Part shown: positions 10,433 through 24,949 of the stretch, piece by piece
Numbering within the stretch: position 1 is the stretch's first letter
How the letters are laid out: every line of letters starts with the position of its first letter
DNA from: Chamaecrista fasciculata
Lineage: Eukaryota > Streptophyta > Magnoliopsida > Fabales > Fabaceae
Assembly: GCA_003254925.1 (NCBI GenBank)
Contig: QANZ01013659.1
Span: 1 to 64,000 of the forward strand
DNA: 64,000 nt
Direction of reading: 5' to 3'
Notes under the pieces: model-generated
Database searches by the model: none
Told to the model about the DNA's origin: nothing
What the model saw: only the letters and a program-made list of their open reading frames with translations
Made by a program: the position numbers and the translations under genes

Positions 10433-13400
10433 ATGGTGATGAAGGAGAGAGACGAGGAACTCGCTCTGTTCCTCGAGATGCGGAGGAGGGAGAAAGAGAA
10501 CGAGAAGAACAACAATCTTCTCCTTCTTCAGAACTCCGACGACCTCGGCGAATCTAATTTAGGTGCGTTATTTTGACCTTCTAGCTAGCAATTTCATTCT
10601 CATTTTTTGTTTGAACAAGGAGAAATACTGTTATATCTTCTCATCGTCACTACCAGTAATGGCTCTCACAAACGGCACCGTATTGTTTGATATTGTGCAG
10701 AGTCTAATCGTGAGAATCCTCCTGTTTCTAAGACTGTATCTCTGGCGATTCCACGGAAGACTGATGAATTCTTGAATTCAGAGAATGACAAGTCTGATTA
10801 TGATTGGTAGTTTTAAATTCCATCTTGATTTGGTTTGGTGATGATGATATCTAGATCTTGCAAATTTCGCAAATCCACTTATTAAGATGTGTTTGAGTCC
10901 TTAGTATGATGAATAATCTGAAGTTAGTTGATATAATTTCTTCATGTTTAAAACTGTGGCAGTGGAATAATAAAGTGAGCTAACTTGTTAATCGATTAAT
11001 AAATTGTCCTTTAAGAAATGCTTTTTGAATGGAAGAGGTTTATTATTGCCTTTTATTAGTAGTCCCTACTTAAATTACCTTTTTTTGGTTGAATACTTGG
11101 CTTAAGATTTCTTCTGTCTTTTATTAGCAATTGGAGATAGCAAAGACAATAGATCCTCGAAAATCAACTTGCTATAACTGTCACCTAATAATATTACTCT
11201 TCATTGCAATTATTATGTGCTAATGTCAAAGTTAATTCTGATGTCAATTGTTCTCATCAACTTCAGCTTTTGCTTTGGCTTAATTGCACTTTTCCTATAG
11301 TTTCAGTAAAGAATCAATCATAGTAGTCCCTTTACTTTTTTAAAAGGTGATTTTACAATTCACATTTCATTAGAGATTTAAAATAATTTAATAATAACTG
11401 TTTGTTAAATTTATCATTAGATTGTAAAGATGCAACTATTTTTTCTTATGATGTGGCACTTGAATGTGATGAGATGGCACTGATGTGGCCAATGGAAACC
11501 CATTATTCCTATGGTAAACTCATGGGAGGTCATGAGTTTAACGAAGTTATGGGTTTCTGTTGGTCATATCAGCGCCCTCTCAACATATCTAAGTGTCACT
11601 ACATAAGAAAAATCACATCATCAAATTTGTTGGAAATCAAAAGGACTATCATTATTTGAATTACTTTTGCTCCTTTAGTGAAACAAGAAGATGATTATTC
11701 CTAAAATTAAAAGGTATTAGTGAAGCTATAAGGACCAAAAGTTCAACTAAGCCTTACAGTTTTCAACTTGTCATCTATTCTCTTCTATTAGTGATTCATT
11801 GATTATTGCCAGAAAAAGAAATCTTTATACATCCTATTAATTAGGTTAATAGTCATCCTCTGATGATTTGAAAAGCAAAACCTTTCTGAAGGAAGGAATT
11901 CTCTTTTTATTTTCATTGTATGTACATTTTGTAAATTTGGATTTCTTCAATATTCTATTTTATTGCAGCCAAAATTTTCTTCATACTGAAAATAATCCGA
12001 TTAGATAATAAATACCTGTAGAAATATAGAATAGAGATGTACTCCCACCCCATTCGTATTTGATATATACATTTTGCTTAAATTGTTTTACCAAAATTGT
12101 ATGCCTTTTATTGATCTAAAGTTATTTCTGTAACCAGGCTTCTTACGCCACCTGGTACACCACTTTTTCCTACCTTGGAGAAGGAGTCACAAATATCAGT
12201 AAAGACTGAAACAGAGATTCCTAATGCTCGCTCTACAGCTTTAAAACCTAGGGTAAGAATTTTCTGATATGAATTACGGATGCTATTAGAGATTCTTAAT
12301 GCATGTCCTTGACATAGATTTACCTATACCTATTCTTTTTTACTACCAACAAGTATTTCTGGGTTTTATTCATTTAGTTGGCTTAGAAATATTGCAACTT
12401 TATGTTGTATCTTGTTTGCAGCTAGCTAATATTCAATCAGAACCTGCTTCAAGAAGCAACGTAATCTCTAAGCATCATGCAGCAGCAATGCCTAGACTTG
12501 GTTCTTCCACTACTACTAATAACAGGAGACCTTTATCATCTGGAGGACCAACCTCAGCCACTTCCAGATGTGTGACACCATCTGGAAGGCCAAAATTACC
12601 TTCAACAAACAAACCATCTAGGTCCTCTACGCCTACATCCCGGGCCACGTTGAATTCTGCGAAGCCTGCAGCTCCACCTGCAAGAACATCCACTCCTAAT
12701 ACCAGGTCCGCTCCTCGTGCCTCAACACCAACTGCCAGGCCTTCTGTAGCAGCTCCTAAGACTACAAGGAGATCATCAACTCCAACCCTTCGATCATCGA
12801 GTCCTTCACGTGCAAATGGAGTATCTGCACCTCCTCGATCCTCATCAGTATTAAAAGCACGCCCTACACAAGTGAAAAATCCAGCGCAATCACGTGGAAC
12901 CTCTCCATCAGTAAAATCTAGGACTTGGGAACCCTCACAAATGCCTGGATTTTCACTTGAGGCTCCTCCAAATTTGAAGACATCTTTGCCAGAAAGACCA
13001 GTTTCAGCCTCTAGGACTAGGTCTGGAGCACCGAATTCTAGATCATCTTCTCTTGAGGTGGCTAGCAGTGATGGAAAATCAAAAAGGCAGTCAGGCACTC
13101 CTTCAAGAGGAAGGGCTTCAACTGGGATTGGTCAGAGTAATTATAGCTCCATCCAAGCTTTGAGCAGATCGCGTTTCACTGATGGTGATAGTGATAGCCC
13201 AGTTGTAGTTGGGACTAAAATGGTTGAAAGAGTAGTAAACATGAGAAAATTGGCACCACCAAAGCATGAAGACCATGTCCATAGCAGTTCTGGCAAGTCT
13301 TCATTGTCTGAAAGCTCAGGGTTCGGAAGAACACTTTCTAAGAAGTCCTTGGATATGGCAATGAGGCATATGGTATGTTTCTATATTTCATTACTTAGTT

Positions 13401-14148
13401 ATATGCTTTCATCTGAACTATTAGAATGATGGAGCTTAAATTGCAGTATCAAACAAACAGAAAATATAATGCATAAACTTAATTTTGGTATATAGTCCTA
13501 CAAGCTATCCTCTAAACAGAATCTGTGAAGTAACATAAGTGAAGGATTCCATAATATGAAGTTGAGCTAAAAAAAGATGTCAAAATGTTATGCTTTTATC
13601 ACAGAACATTACAGTAAATACTTGAAGAATTATACCTAAATCCCCTTCTCTAAAACAATAAAATGCACAACTTAATGAATGTAATCTGCTTAATTACTCA
13701 GTACTAGATCTAGTTCTCCTTAGTAATTACACTCTAGAGTTTGGGTGGTTTAAAATGAAAACTTCATTCATGTGCTATCAATGGAGTAAACACTACAATA
13801 ATTGCTGAATTATTTATGCTTCATATATACTGGGAAAGTTAGAGCTTACAAGCCAAGTTGTCTTTGGTTCTCTTCCTTATTCAGGACATAAGGCGAAGCA
13901 TTAAGAGTAACCTGAAGCCACTAGTGACAAGCATTCCAGCCTCCTCTGTATACAGTGTGAGATCAGGTGGTTCATCAAATAGCAAGACCATGAATGTCTC
14001 TGATTCTCCTATGGCCACAAGCAGCACTGCAAGTTCTGAGCCAAGTGTAAATTTTAACTCTATCTCCTATGATGGAAGTGAGATCGAAGAAAATGATATC
14101 GGAAGCGATAGGGGAAACTCTTCACCTACGAGTCATCGCAGCCGATGA
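10433..14148 (+). CDS. BPP-like basic Ser/Pro/Arg-rich protein, presumed microtubule-associated
   Basis: Five exons join in frame: 10433-10562, 10701-10806, 12138-12252, 12422-13372 and 13885-14148. Together they are 1,566 bp, giving 521 residues. All introns are GT-AG. The N-terminus has the family block EELALFLEMRRREKE (residues about 8-22). Residues 79-90 are WLLTPPGTPLFP, with the Trp codon split between exons 2 and 3. Exon 4 (residues 118-434) is a basic, disordered tract of Ser, Pro, Thr and Arg with many STP and SSP motifs. The C-terminus contains DIRRSIKSNLKPL and ends in HRSR. From memory, this matches At2g40070/At3g09000-type proteins, some studied as BASIC PROLINE-RICH PROTEINs that bind microtubules and restrain cell expansion. 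Family membership is clear; the microtubule role is inferred. The ATG at 10433 is followed by another ATG two codons later. The gene lies about 2.5 kb upstream of the kinase, in the same orientation. Confidence 0.88.
11277..11753. repeat. Foldback element in intron 2 of the BPP-like gene
   Basis: The left end is GGCTTAATTGCACTTTT. The right end is GGACCAAAAGTTCAACTAAGCC-like and forms its reverse complement. These are the same ends as the elements at 1-76 and 37537-38055. I found no clear target duplication. Confidence 0.6.
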
Positions 14149-15430
14149 TCTGATCATATTGCGATCCAGGTAAACACAGGTCTGTACGTATATGGTAGTA
14201 GTAAAGCAGCATAGATATTCAAGTGATATCCTTGTCCAAGAAATGCCTATGAAGCACTTATTGATACTTCAGCACTGGAGTTGTATCATGTTTGATGCTT
14301 GGATTGGGTTCTGTATTTGTTAAGTTGGTGTGCTTCTTTTAGACTTAATGGTAGAAGTCTACAGTGTATTATTGTCTTTGTAATTTTAGTGTTTAAACAC
14401 ACTAGAAGGGCAAGCATGCCTTGATGAGGGCTTTTGGTACTCAAAATTAGCCGTTATAATTATATATTGAAGAGCTCCTTCGATTATTAATTTCTTACTG
14501 CATTTGCTGAATGTTTCAAATATGAGAAGATATTCTTAAGAGTATAAATCTACAACAATTAGATACACTAAATTGGTTACTAATTAATTAATACACAAGT
14601 TGTATACTAAAGATAATTGTCATTGAAAAGCTTATTTTGTATATCTGTAAGGCATTTTTACGAAGGAGCTTTCTAGAGTTCATCTCCTCTATCTACTTTC
14701 ATTTATCGATAAAATTTATTATTTGTTCATTCAACTTCTATCGAGACAACAATTTTAGTTATATAGAAAATAGATAATTTGGTTCTTCAATTTTTTAACT
14801 TTAAATTATTTTATTTTAGAGACGTTATTCATTAGCTAATATGTTCATATGAATACTAAATACTGTCATGACTCCATTAAATATTACTGTAACATCCTAA
14901 TTAGCCAAAAAAATCAAACCTAAACCTAAAATAAAGTACTATTGTTTCACTAACTTCAAATGGATAAGAATAGTGAGCCTGAGATTGAGATAAGTGAGTT
15001 TGGTCAAAACATCAATATTGACTTTTAGAGTACTATTTGATTTTGTTTGTCAACGAGCCTAACTAAACAAAGAAAGAACTCCTCAAGAATAACTTGTAGC
15101 TCTATTTCTTTTGCATTCGAACTTGAAACGAGAGAGATATGACTACATTCATGAAACAAGCGATCAATTTTCGAGTTCGATTTGACCTCGTTTGCTGATA
15201 ACTCCAATTGAGCAAAGTAAGAATTTATTAAATTTAACTTGTAGCTCTAATTTAATTGTTTTCGGGTTCGAAATGAGAGAGATATGACCATGTTCAATAG
15301 TGGGAGACTAATGACGAAACTTTTAAGAAACATCAAAGACCAAAATGGAACAAAAAAATATTAGGGATCAAAACGGAACTTGGAGTAAATATGAGGGACC
15401 AAAACAAGTTTTTGACCAACTAATTAAATA
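14149..15430. other. 3' flank of the BPP-like gene and intergenic DNA
   Basis: The first 300 bp are likely 3' UTR. No canonical AATAAA placement is convincing. The remainder, including the ATGAGAGAGATATGA-type words at about 15120 and 15270, looks like a degenerate repeat. I support no gene here. Confidence 0.4.
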
Positions 15431-16055
15431 GGCCAAAGTCTTATTTTGGTCCCTCAGTTATGCTCAATGTTTCAAATTGGTCCCTTAGTTATTTTTCGTT
15501 CCATATTGGTCCCTCAGTTTTCCAGAACTTGACACCGTTCGTCCCGGAAACGTTTTCTATCCATTTTTCTATTAAAAAAAGACAAAATTGATTTTTAACT
15601 CCTAAAAGTTTAAATTTTTTACATTAAGGACCTTTTTCTCTAGAATAGAACCCAAATATAAGAAAGAAGCTTCATACGATTTGGGTGTCCACCAATTGCG
15701 AGTTTTAGGTTTGGAAGAGAGATTTTTGGGAATGTGAATTGTTGGGGGTTTCTGAAAGGAATCAACCAGAAGAAAGAGAAAGAGAGAGAGAAAGATTGTG
15801 TGGAATAAACTAAAACACCCAAGTTATTTCTTCTTTCTTACATTTTGGTTCTATTATAGAGAAAAAAAAAGTCCTTAATGCAAAAAATTCAAACTTTTAG
15901 GAGTTAAAAATCAATTTTGTCTTTTTTTCAACATAAAAATGGATGGAAAACATTAGAGGACCAACTGTGCTAAGTTTTGAAAAACTGAGGGACCAATATA
16001 AAACAAAAAAATAAGTAAATAACCGAAGGACATTTAAAACATTGACTATAAGTGA
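15431..16055. repeat. Foldback element upstream of the kinase gene
   Basis: The left end is GGCCAAAGTCTTATTTTGGTCC. Paired blocks include TTGGTCCCTCAGTTTT with AAAACTGAGGGACCAA, and CTCCTAAAAGTTT with AAACTTTTAGGAG. The right terminus is eroded. It lies 0.6 kb from the kinase start codon and so may sit in its promoter. Confidence 0.65.
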
Positions 16056-16633
16056 GGACGTAAAAATCGGTGCAATACTCATAAAATTTGTAATACAATA
16101 TTACCACCCCCAATTCCACGAAGTTTCTCCTCTATGGGCTACGTGGGAAAAACATTTCCTTGTTTTATCAGGTTTTCTGTGGTCTCTAAAAATTTTCGTC
16201 ATTTTAGGATTTGAGGTTTCGTTTGTCCTTCATTTACCCGATTACGCCGTCAACCTAATCAAAGAAAAATCAGTCGCTTTCACAGTTCACCTTTCCTTAC
16301 TCCCTGAATTTGTTGCCTTTACTTCATACCTTCTTTTTCCAATTTTCTTATCCATTTATGGACTTGCTCGCTTCTCCCAAGCTTATACTTCTTCCATCTC
16401 AAAAAACCTATCAAGGGTTCGCTGATTATCCTCTGCTTCGACGAAAAAAAACCATCTTTTCAACATTTTTAGAGCCCCTGCAAATTCCAAGATTTTGGGT
16501 GTTACAGCTATTCAACAACAATGTTGGGAGAATCATGCTCTTTAGCTCGCTTCAATGGGTTTTGGAATTGAATGCGTGTTGACTTTGATGAGTAAATGCA
16601 GTAAGAGGGTTTTGTAGCAGTAATTATATAGCA

Positions 16634-20401
<3,768 letters not shown>

Positions 20402-20771
20402 TTGTTTGACGCACTGTTTCTTAAAAGAAAAGAAAAAGAAATGGTCATAGGAACATTTGTTGTAGTTGTTAGGATACTAGAGTTTTTTTATTTTTTATTT
20501 TTATCTGGAGGGATATAATGAAAGGTTATAACAAGAATAAAGGACATTTTTCTTTGGCATATACATATTCATGTGGTCTTGCTATGAAGAGTGATGTTTT
20601 TTTTTGGCCAAATACAAAGAGTGATGTTAAAATATCATTTTGACCCACACAAGTTTATAATAATTATAAAAAATATTATATGCTGAAAAACAATTCAATT
20701 TTAACTATCTAAAAGTATTTTTGTATTTTCAAAATCTCCGTGATTTAAATTCATCAAGCTTTTAAGTGAAC
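20402..20771. other. 3' flank of the kinase gene
   Basis: AT-rich, probably including the 3' UTR. No other feature is seen before the LINE begins. Confidence 0.45.
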
Positions 20772-20786
20772 AAAGATGAACTGTTT

Positions 20787-22879
20787 GGGGGGAAGCCACT
20801 GTTGAGCAATCTGCTGTGATGAAGAAATGTCTTGATGACTTCTGCAATGTCTCTGGTCAGAAGGTTAGTGTTCAAAAATCTTGTCTGTATTTTTCTCCTA
20901 ATACAAATTTAGATTTGAGGAATGCTATCTCTGATATGCTTAATATTAAAGAGAAGGAGCTTGGGTTATACTTGGGCATCCCTCTTTTACAGGAGAGATC
21001 TAGAGCTAAGAGTTATGGGTATATTCTTGATAAAGTCAAAAAAACATTGGCTGGATGGAAGAGAAGATGCTTGAGCATGGCTGGGAGGGCTGTCTTGGTT
21101 AACTGTGTGATCAGTTCTATGCCCATCTACCCTATGATGGTTACAAAACTGTCTACTTCTATTATTCAGGAGATTGAAAAACAGGAGAGAGTCTTTTTGT
21201 GGGGTCATGACTGTAATGAAAGGAAGAATCATCCTGTGGGCTGGAGTGAAGTTACGAAGAGGAAAGAGTGTGGTGGCTTGGGTGTAAAACATTTAACTCA
21301 CATGAATAATGCGTGCTTGGCTAAAATAATTTGGAGACTAATTACTGAAAAGGAGGGTCTTTGGAGGGAGGTTCTTAAAAGCAAGTACAATAAGGGTGAA
21401 GAGTTTTCCCTTTCTGTGATGAGAGGTAATAATTCGTCTCATCTCTGGGCTGATTTGAGTGAGGTTTGGAGTAGTGTGGCTGGCAGGTGTTGCTGGGATG
21501 TTGGTGATGGTAGGAGAATAGACTTTTGGAGAGATCATTGGGTGAAACCTGGTGTGGCTTTTGTTGACTTGGCTACTGATCAAAACTTAATTCCTGACTG
21601 GGATGCTAAAGTCTCCAATATGGTGAATGGTAATGGTGACTGGTGTTGGGATTCTTTAATTAATATTCTTTCTGATGAAGGTGTTAATTTTTTGTTGGGA
21701 AGACATCCTCTTGTGAGGGGCTTTTGTGATAATGTAAAATGGGCTGTTGACTCGTCTGAATCCTTTTTTGTGAGCTCGTGTTATAAGAGTCTTATGGGGG
21801 AAAGATTGGGAAGGGAGAATAAAGGTTGGAAGGTCATCTGGATGTGGAAAGGGCTGGAGAGAATAAAATTCTTCCTCTGGATGGTTGGACATGAAAAGCT
21901 TTGTACTAATGAGAGGCGTGCTAAGTGGTCTTTGTGTATTCCTAACTGCTCTATATGTGAGAACTCTATTGAGAATATTCTCCATGTGCTTCGTGACTGT
22001 CCTATAGCTAAAGATATTTGGATGAAAATTTTACCTGATGACAGGAAGGATGATTTCTTTGAGCTTGATAGTTGGAACTGGCTTATTTCCAATTTGAAGA
22101 CGCCTAGAGTTGTTTGGTGGGACCAGTGGAGCTTGATTTTTGGCGTTACTTGTTGGTTGATCTGGAAATGGAGGAACAAAAGAGTTTTTTTATGAGAACT
22201 GAGTGCAACCGACTAACTGTATTATGGTGATTCAAAGATGGGTTGACTGGATCAGGAACGCTTACTAGTTTGATGTTGGGTCTTCGTTTGTTTTGAAGCC
22301 CAAGTCTTTGAGGATGATTAGATGGTATCCTCCAAATGATGGTTGGGTGAAGGTGAATACTAATGGAAGTCTTTGCAGAGATCTGAATTTTGCTGCTTGT
22401 GGTGGGTTGATCAGGGACGAAAACGATGTTTGGAAGGGTGGTTTTGCTAGAAGGTTGGGTTTTTGTTCTGTTTTGGAAGGAGAGTTGTGGGGATTGTACG
22501 ATGGGCTGAGGCTTGCGTGGGATTTGGGATTTAGGGAGGTTATCCTTGAATCCGATTCGTTGGGAGCGGTGGAGTTGATCTCTGGTGCAATTGAGGGGAA
22601 GAAGGTTTGTGGTGGTTTGGCGCATTTCATTCTTGACTTGGTAAGAAGAGAAAGGAACGTTAGAGTTCTGCACACGCTTAGAGAAGGTAATCGCGTGGCT
22701 GATGCCTTGGCTGGAGTTGGCATGAAGATGAAGCAATTTTGGGTTCGATGGATTGAGCCTCCTAGTTGTATTAAGAGGATTTTGTTTGAAGACAATTTTG
22801 GGCCTTTGTTGCCCCGTGGTTTTTAGGTTTTTCTTTCGTGCTTTGGCTCTTTTTGAGTCTCTTGATTGTACCAATAAAA
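20787..22879 (+). mobile_element. 5'-truncated L1-type LINE with target-site duplication
   Basis: Near-identical 15-mers flank the unit: AAAGATGAACTGTTT (20772-20786) and AAAGATGCACTATTT (22880-22894), 13 of 15 matching. The body holds only the 3' part of ORF2, then a short A-rich tail (ACCAATAAAAAA). Loss of the 5' end, an A tail and a long variable duplication are the marks of LINE retrotransposition by target-primed reverse transcription. Confidence 0.85.
20789..22826 (+). pseudogene. LINE ORF2 remnant: RT thumb, zf-RVT and RNase H domains
   Basis: A 459-codon open stretch (20816-22195) begins within the C-terminal part of reverse transcriptase (VSVQKSCLYFSPN, GIPLLQERS, AGWKRRCLSMAGRAVL). 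It then carries the zf-RVT domain (IKFFLWMVGHEKLCTNERR, CSICENSIENILHVLRDC). A T-rich homopolymer near 22183-22191 shifts the frame and a stop (TAG at 22266-22268) follows. The RNase H domain continues at 22293-22826 (WVKVNTNGS, ACGGLIRD, ILESDSLGAV, REGNRVADALA). The catalytic YxDD region of reverse transcriptase and the endonuclease are absent because of 5' truncation, so it is not autonomous. Confidence 0.85.
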
Positions 22880-23013
22880 AAAGATGCACTATTTTATAAT
22901 TTTAAATATTGAATTGTTGAAGCATTTAAAATTAAATAAATAATATCTTTACCTTTTGTTTTATTTTTGAATTTGTATAAATTAATTGTTTAAAAAATTG
23001 AAACATGTATTTT

Positions 23014-23410
23014 AGGTCAAAGTATATTTTTGGGTCTCATAACTTTTACTCAGGTCTTAATTTGGTCCCATAACTTTTTTGTTGTACTTTTGGTCCCACA
23101 TCTTTGCAAAAAGTAGCAAATTTGGTCTCGTATCACTTTTGGTCTCGTATATTTTGGTCAGGTTACAAAATTGGTCCCATATCTTTGCAAAAAATTTCAC
23201 CGTCAATTCCATCTGACCTAAAGTTATGCGACCAATTATGCATTTCACCCAAAGATCTGAGGTCAACTCTGCAACTTGATCTAAAGATATGGAATCAAAA
23301 GTGTTTGCAACTTGAGCAAAAGATATATGATTAAAAGTGCAACAAAAAATGTTATGGGACCAAATTGAGAGCTGAGTAAAAGTTATGAGACCAAAAATGC
23401 ATTTTGACCT
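23014..23410. repeat. Foldback element (TTTGGTCC type)
   Basis: The left end is AGGTCAAAGTATATTTTTGG and the right end is AAAATGCATTTTGACCT. The arms share TGGTCCCATAAC and ATGGGACCAAATTG-type words. The flanks ATGTATTTT and ATGATTTT are similar apart from one indel, so a target duplication is possible but not clean. Confidence 0.6.
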
Positions 23411-23567
23411 ATGATTTTAAACGTGCACAATTTAATGTTTACTGATACTATAATTATAGTATATAATGCATAAAAGTTAATAGTCAGTATAACAAAAAAA
23501 GATAAATATAATAATAAGTTTACAACTATTTATATTTATAAATAAAAGCAAAATCTATCAATTTAAG

Positions 23568-23737
23568 GGGAGTGGATCTGCTCAATTATGGGAATGATAA
23601 AGTATGGTGAAGTATGAATCTCAACCATCCATTCCTTCAACCATCATCCTTGGGAACAAAACTAAAAATAGAATAGATGATTGAGATTCATACTTCACCA
23701 TACTTTATCAATCCCATAATTGAGCAGATCCACTCCC
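23568..23737. mobile_element. 170-bp palindromic MITE with a 9-bp target duplication
   Basis: GGGAGTGGATCTGCTCAATT at the left and its reverse complement at the right form arms of about 60 bp with only a few mismatches. The flanks CAATTTAAG (23559-23567 and 23738-23746) are identical. A 9-bp duplication fits a Mutator-like MITE. The single-copy loop includes CATCCTTGGGAACAAAAC. Confidence 0.85.
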
Positions 23738-23746
23738 CAATTTAAG

Positions 23747-24419
23747 CATGTAATATCATCTTAAATTTAATAAATAAGTGGTTTGGTTAAAATAATTATT
23801 TAATAACTAATTTTATAATTTAGGACTATTATACAAAATTATTATTATTATGGTGTCAAAAATAAAATCTTTTATTTTTTTATTGACTTTCTGAAAATAT
23901 ATCCCTTCTTTTGCCATAAACAATTAGATTAATCTAATGTAGAAAATATACATGTGTCACTTGCATCTACATTACAAATGGCATAATAAACTAACACTAT
24001 ATATATATATATATATATGTGCACTTCGCCTTTATTTGTCAAGGTAGAATTAGAGATGGAGCTTTGGAGCTTGGGGCCAATGAGGGCCCTTATTGATTTA
24101 ACAAATAGAATATCGCTAAAATAGTATATTTTTATGAAATGTCATTATTTTATAACTTTTTAAAATTATTTTTATTATTTATGTATAAATAATAATAATT
24201 AATTAATTCAATAATTTTTTTATTTATAATAAAAAAATCTAGTTGCAAAAACAATATGATGATTCCCTCTTTTGAATGCATTAGACAAACAACTGACACA
24301 ATGCTTACATTAAAACAAAAAATGTTAAAAAGAATTGAAAACATCAATCAAGAAAAGTATACCAAAAATTACAAGACATTACATTTCTTGCCTTCGATTC
24401 CTTCTGGATATATATATTA
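23747..24419. other. AT-rich intergenic DNA with a TA microsatellite
   Basis: A TA run lies at about 23999-24018. No gene is supported. Confidence 0.5.
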
Positions 24420-24776
24420 TTAATGCCCCACCGGCACCGGATACATTTTTCGATGGGGTTGTGTGAGATTATCATTGGTCTCGACCATGAATCTCCCTCC
24501 TAGGGAGAGTTCTGCTGCAGTGGAGAATCTACTATAACAGGTTTGGCATTCAAAATCCAAATTCTTATGAATTTTCTGACTATGGCGTTTAACCGAACTT
24601 GAAGAAGGAAAATTCTTCGGAGTTTTCTTATCGTTCTTCTGTAAGAAAGTGTAGCAGATAATTCGTCCTGGGTCGGCCATAATTGAGATAGGAGTTTCAC
24701 AGTTGAATTTTCCTTCTTCGGAGTCTTGAAATTTGATTTTGTGTTTAGGGATTGAATTTTTGCTTCGGACTTTCAA
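24420..24776 (-). pseudogene. Possible degenerate C2H2 zinc-finger gene fragment
   Basis: A 118-codon frame contains DFECQTCYSRFSTAAELSLGG. This resembles plant single C2H2 fingers of the form FEC-x-x-C-x-x-x-F...LGGH, but the zinc-binding His residues are replaced (LGGRFMVE). If real, it is a broken transcription-factor fragment. It could equally be a chance frame. Nothing else in the frame is recognisable and there is no supporting gene context. Confidence 0.25.
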
Positions 24777-24949
24777 AATGGGTCAAAATTCAATTTTATA
24801 AACGAGCGCACTCGATGGAGAGTAGGTTCGCACCAAAAATGTAATAAAAATGTTATTTAATAAAAAGATATTAATATGTATATTTCTTTTAAATTTTTTT
24901 TATATAGTTCTAAGAACCATATTTATGAGAATGTGATTTTGGAGTGGGT

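Noticed and set aside
12475-13098. 207-codon open frame on the minus strand
   Set aside because: It is the antisense shadow of exon 4 of the BPP-like gene; the low-complexity Ser/Pro/Arg coding biases the opposite strand against stops.
16042-16425. 127-codon open frame upstream of the kinase
   Set aside because: It begins inside a foldback repeat and runs through the likely promoter and 5' leader. Composition is not protein-like, and the kinase start at 16634 is well supported.
22146-22889. 247-codon open frame on the minus strand
   Set aside because: It is antisense to the LINE RNase H domain, which has clear motifs on plus. The minus product resembles nothing.
23568-23737. Candidate miRNA hairpin
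   Set aside because: The hairpin covers the whole unit and ends exactly at 9-bp target duplications, so it is a MITE until shown otherwise.
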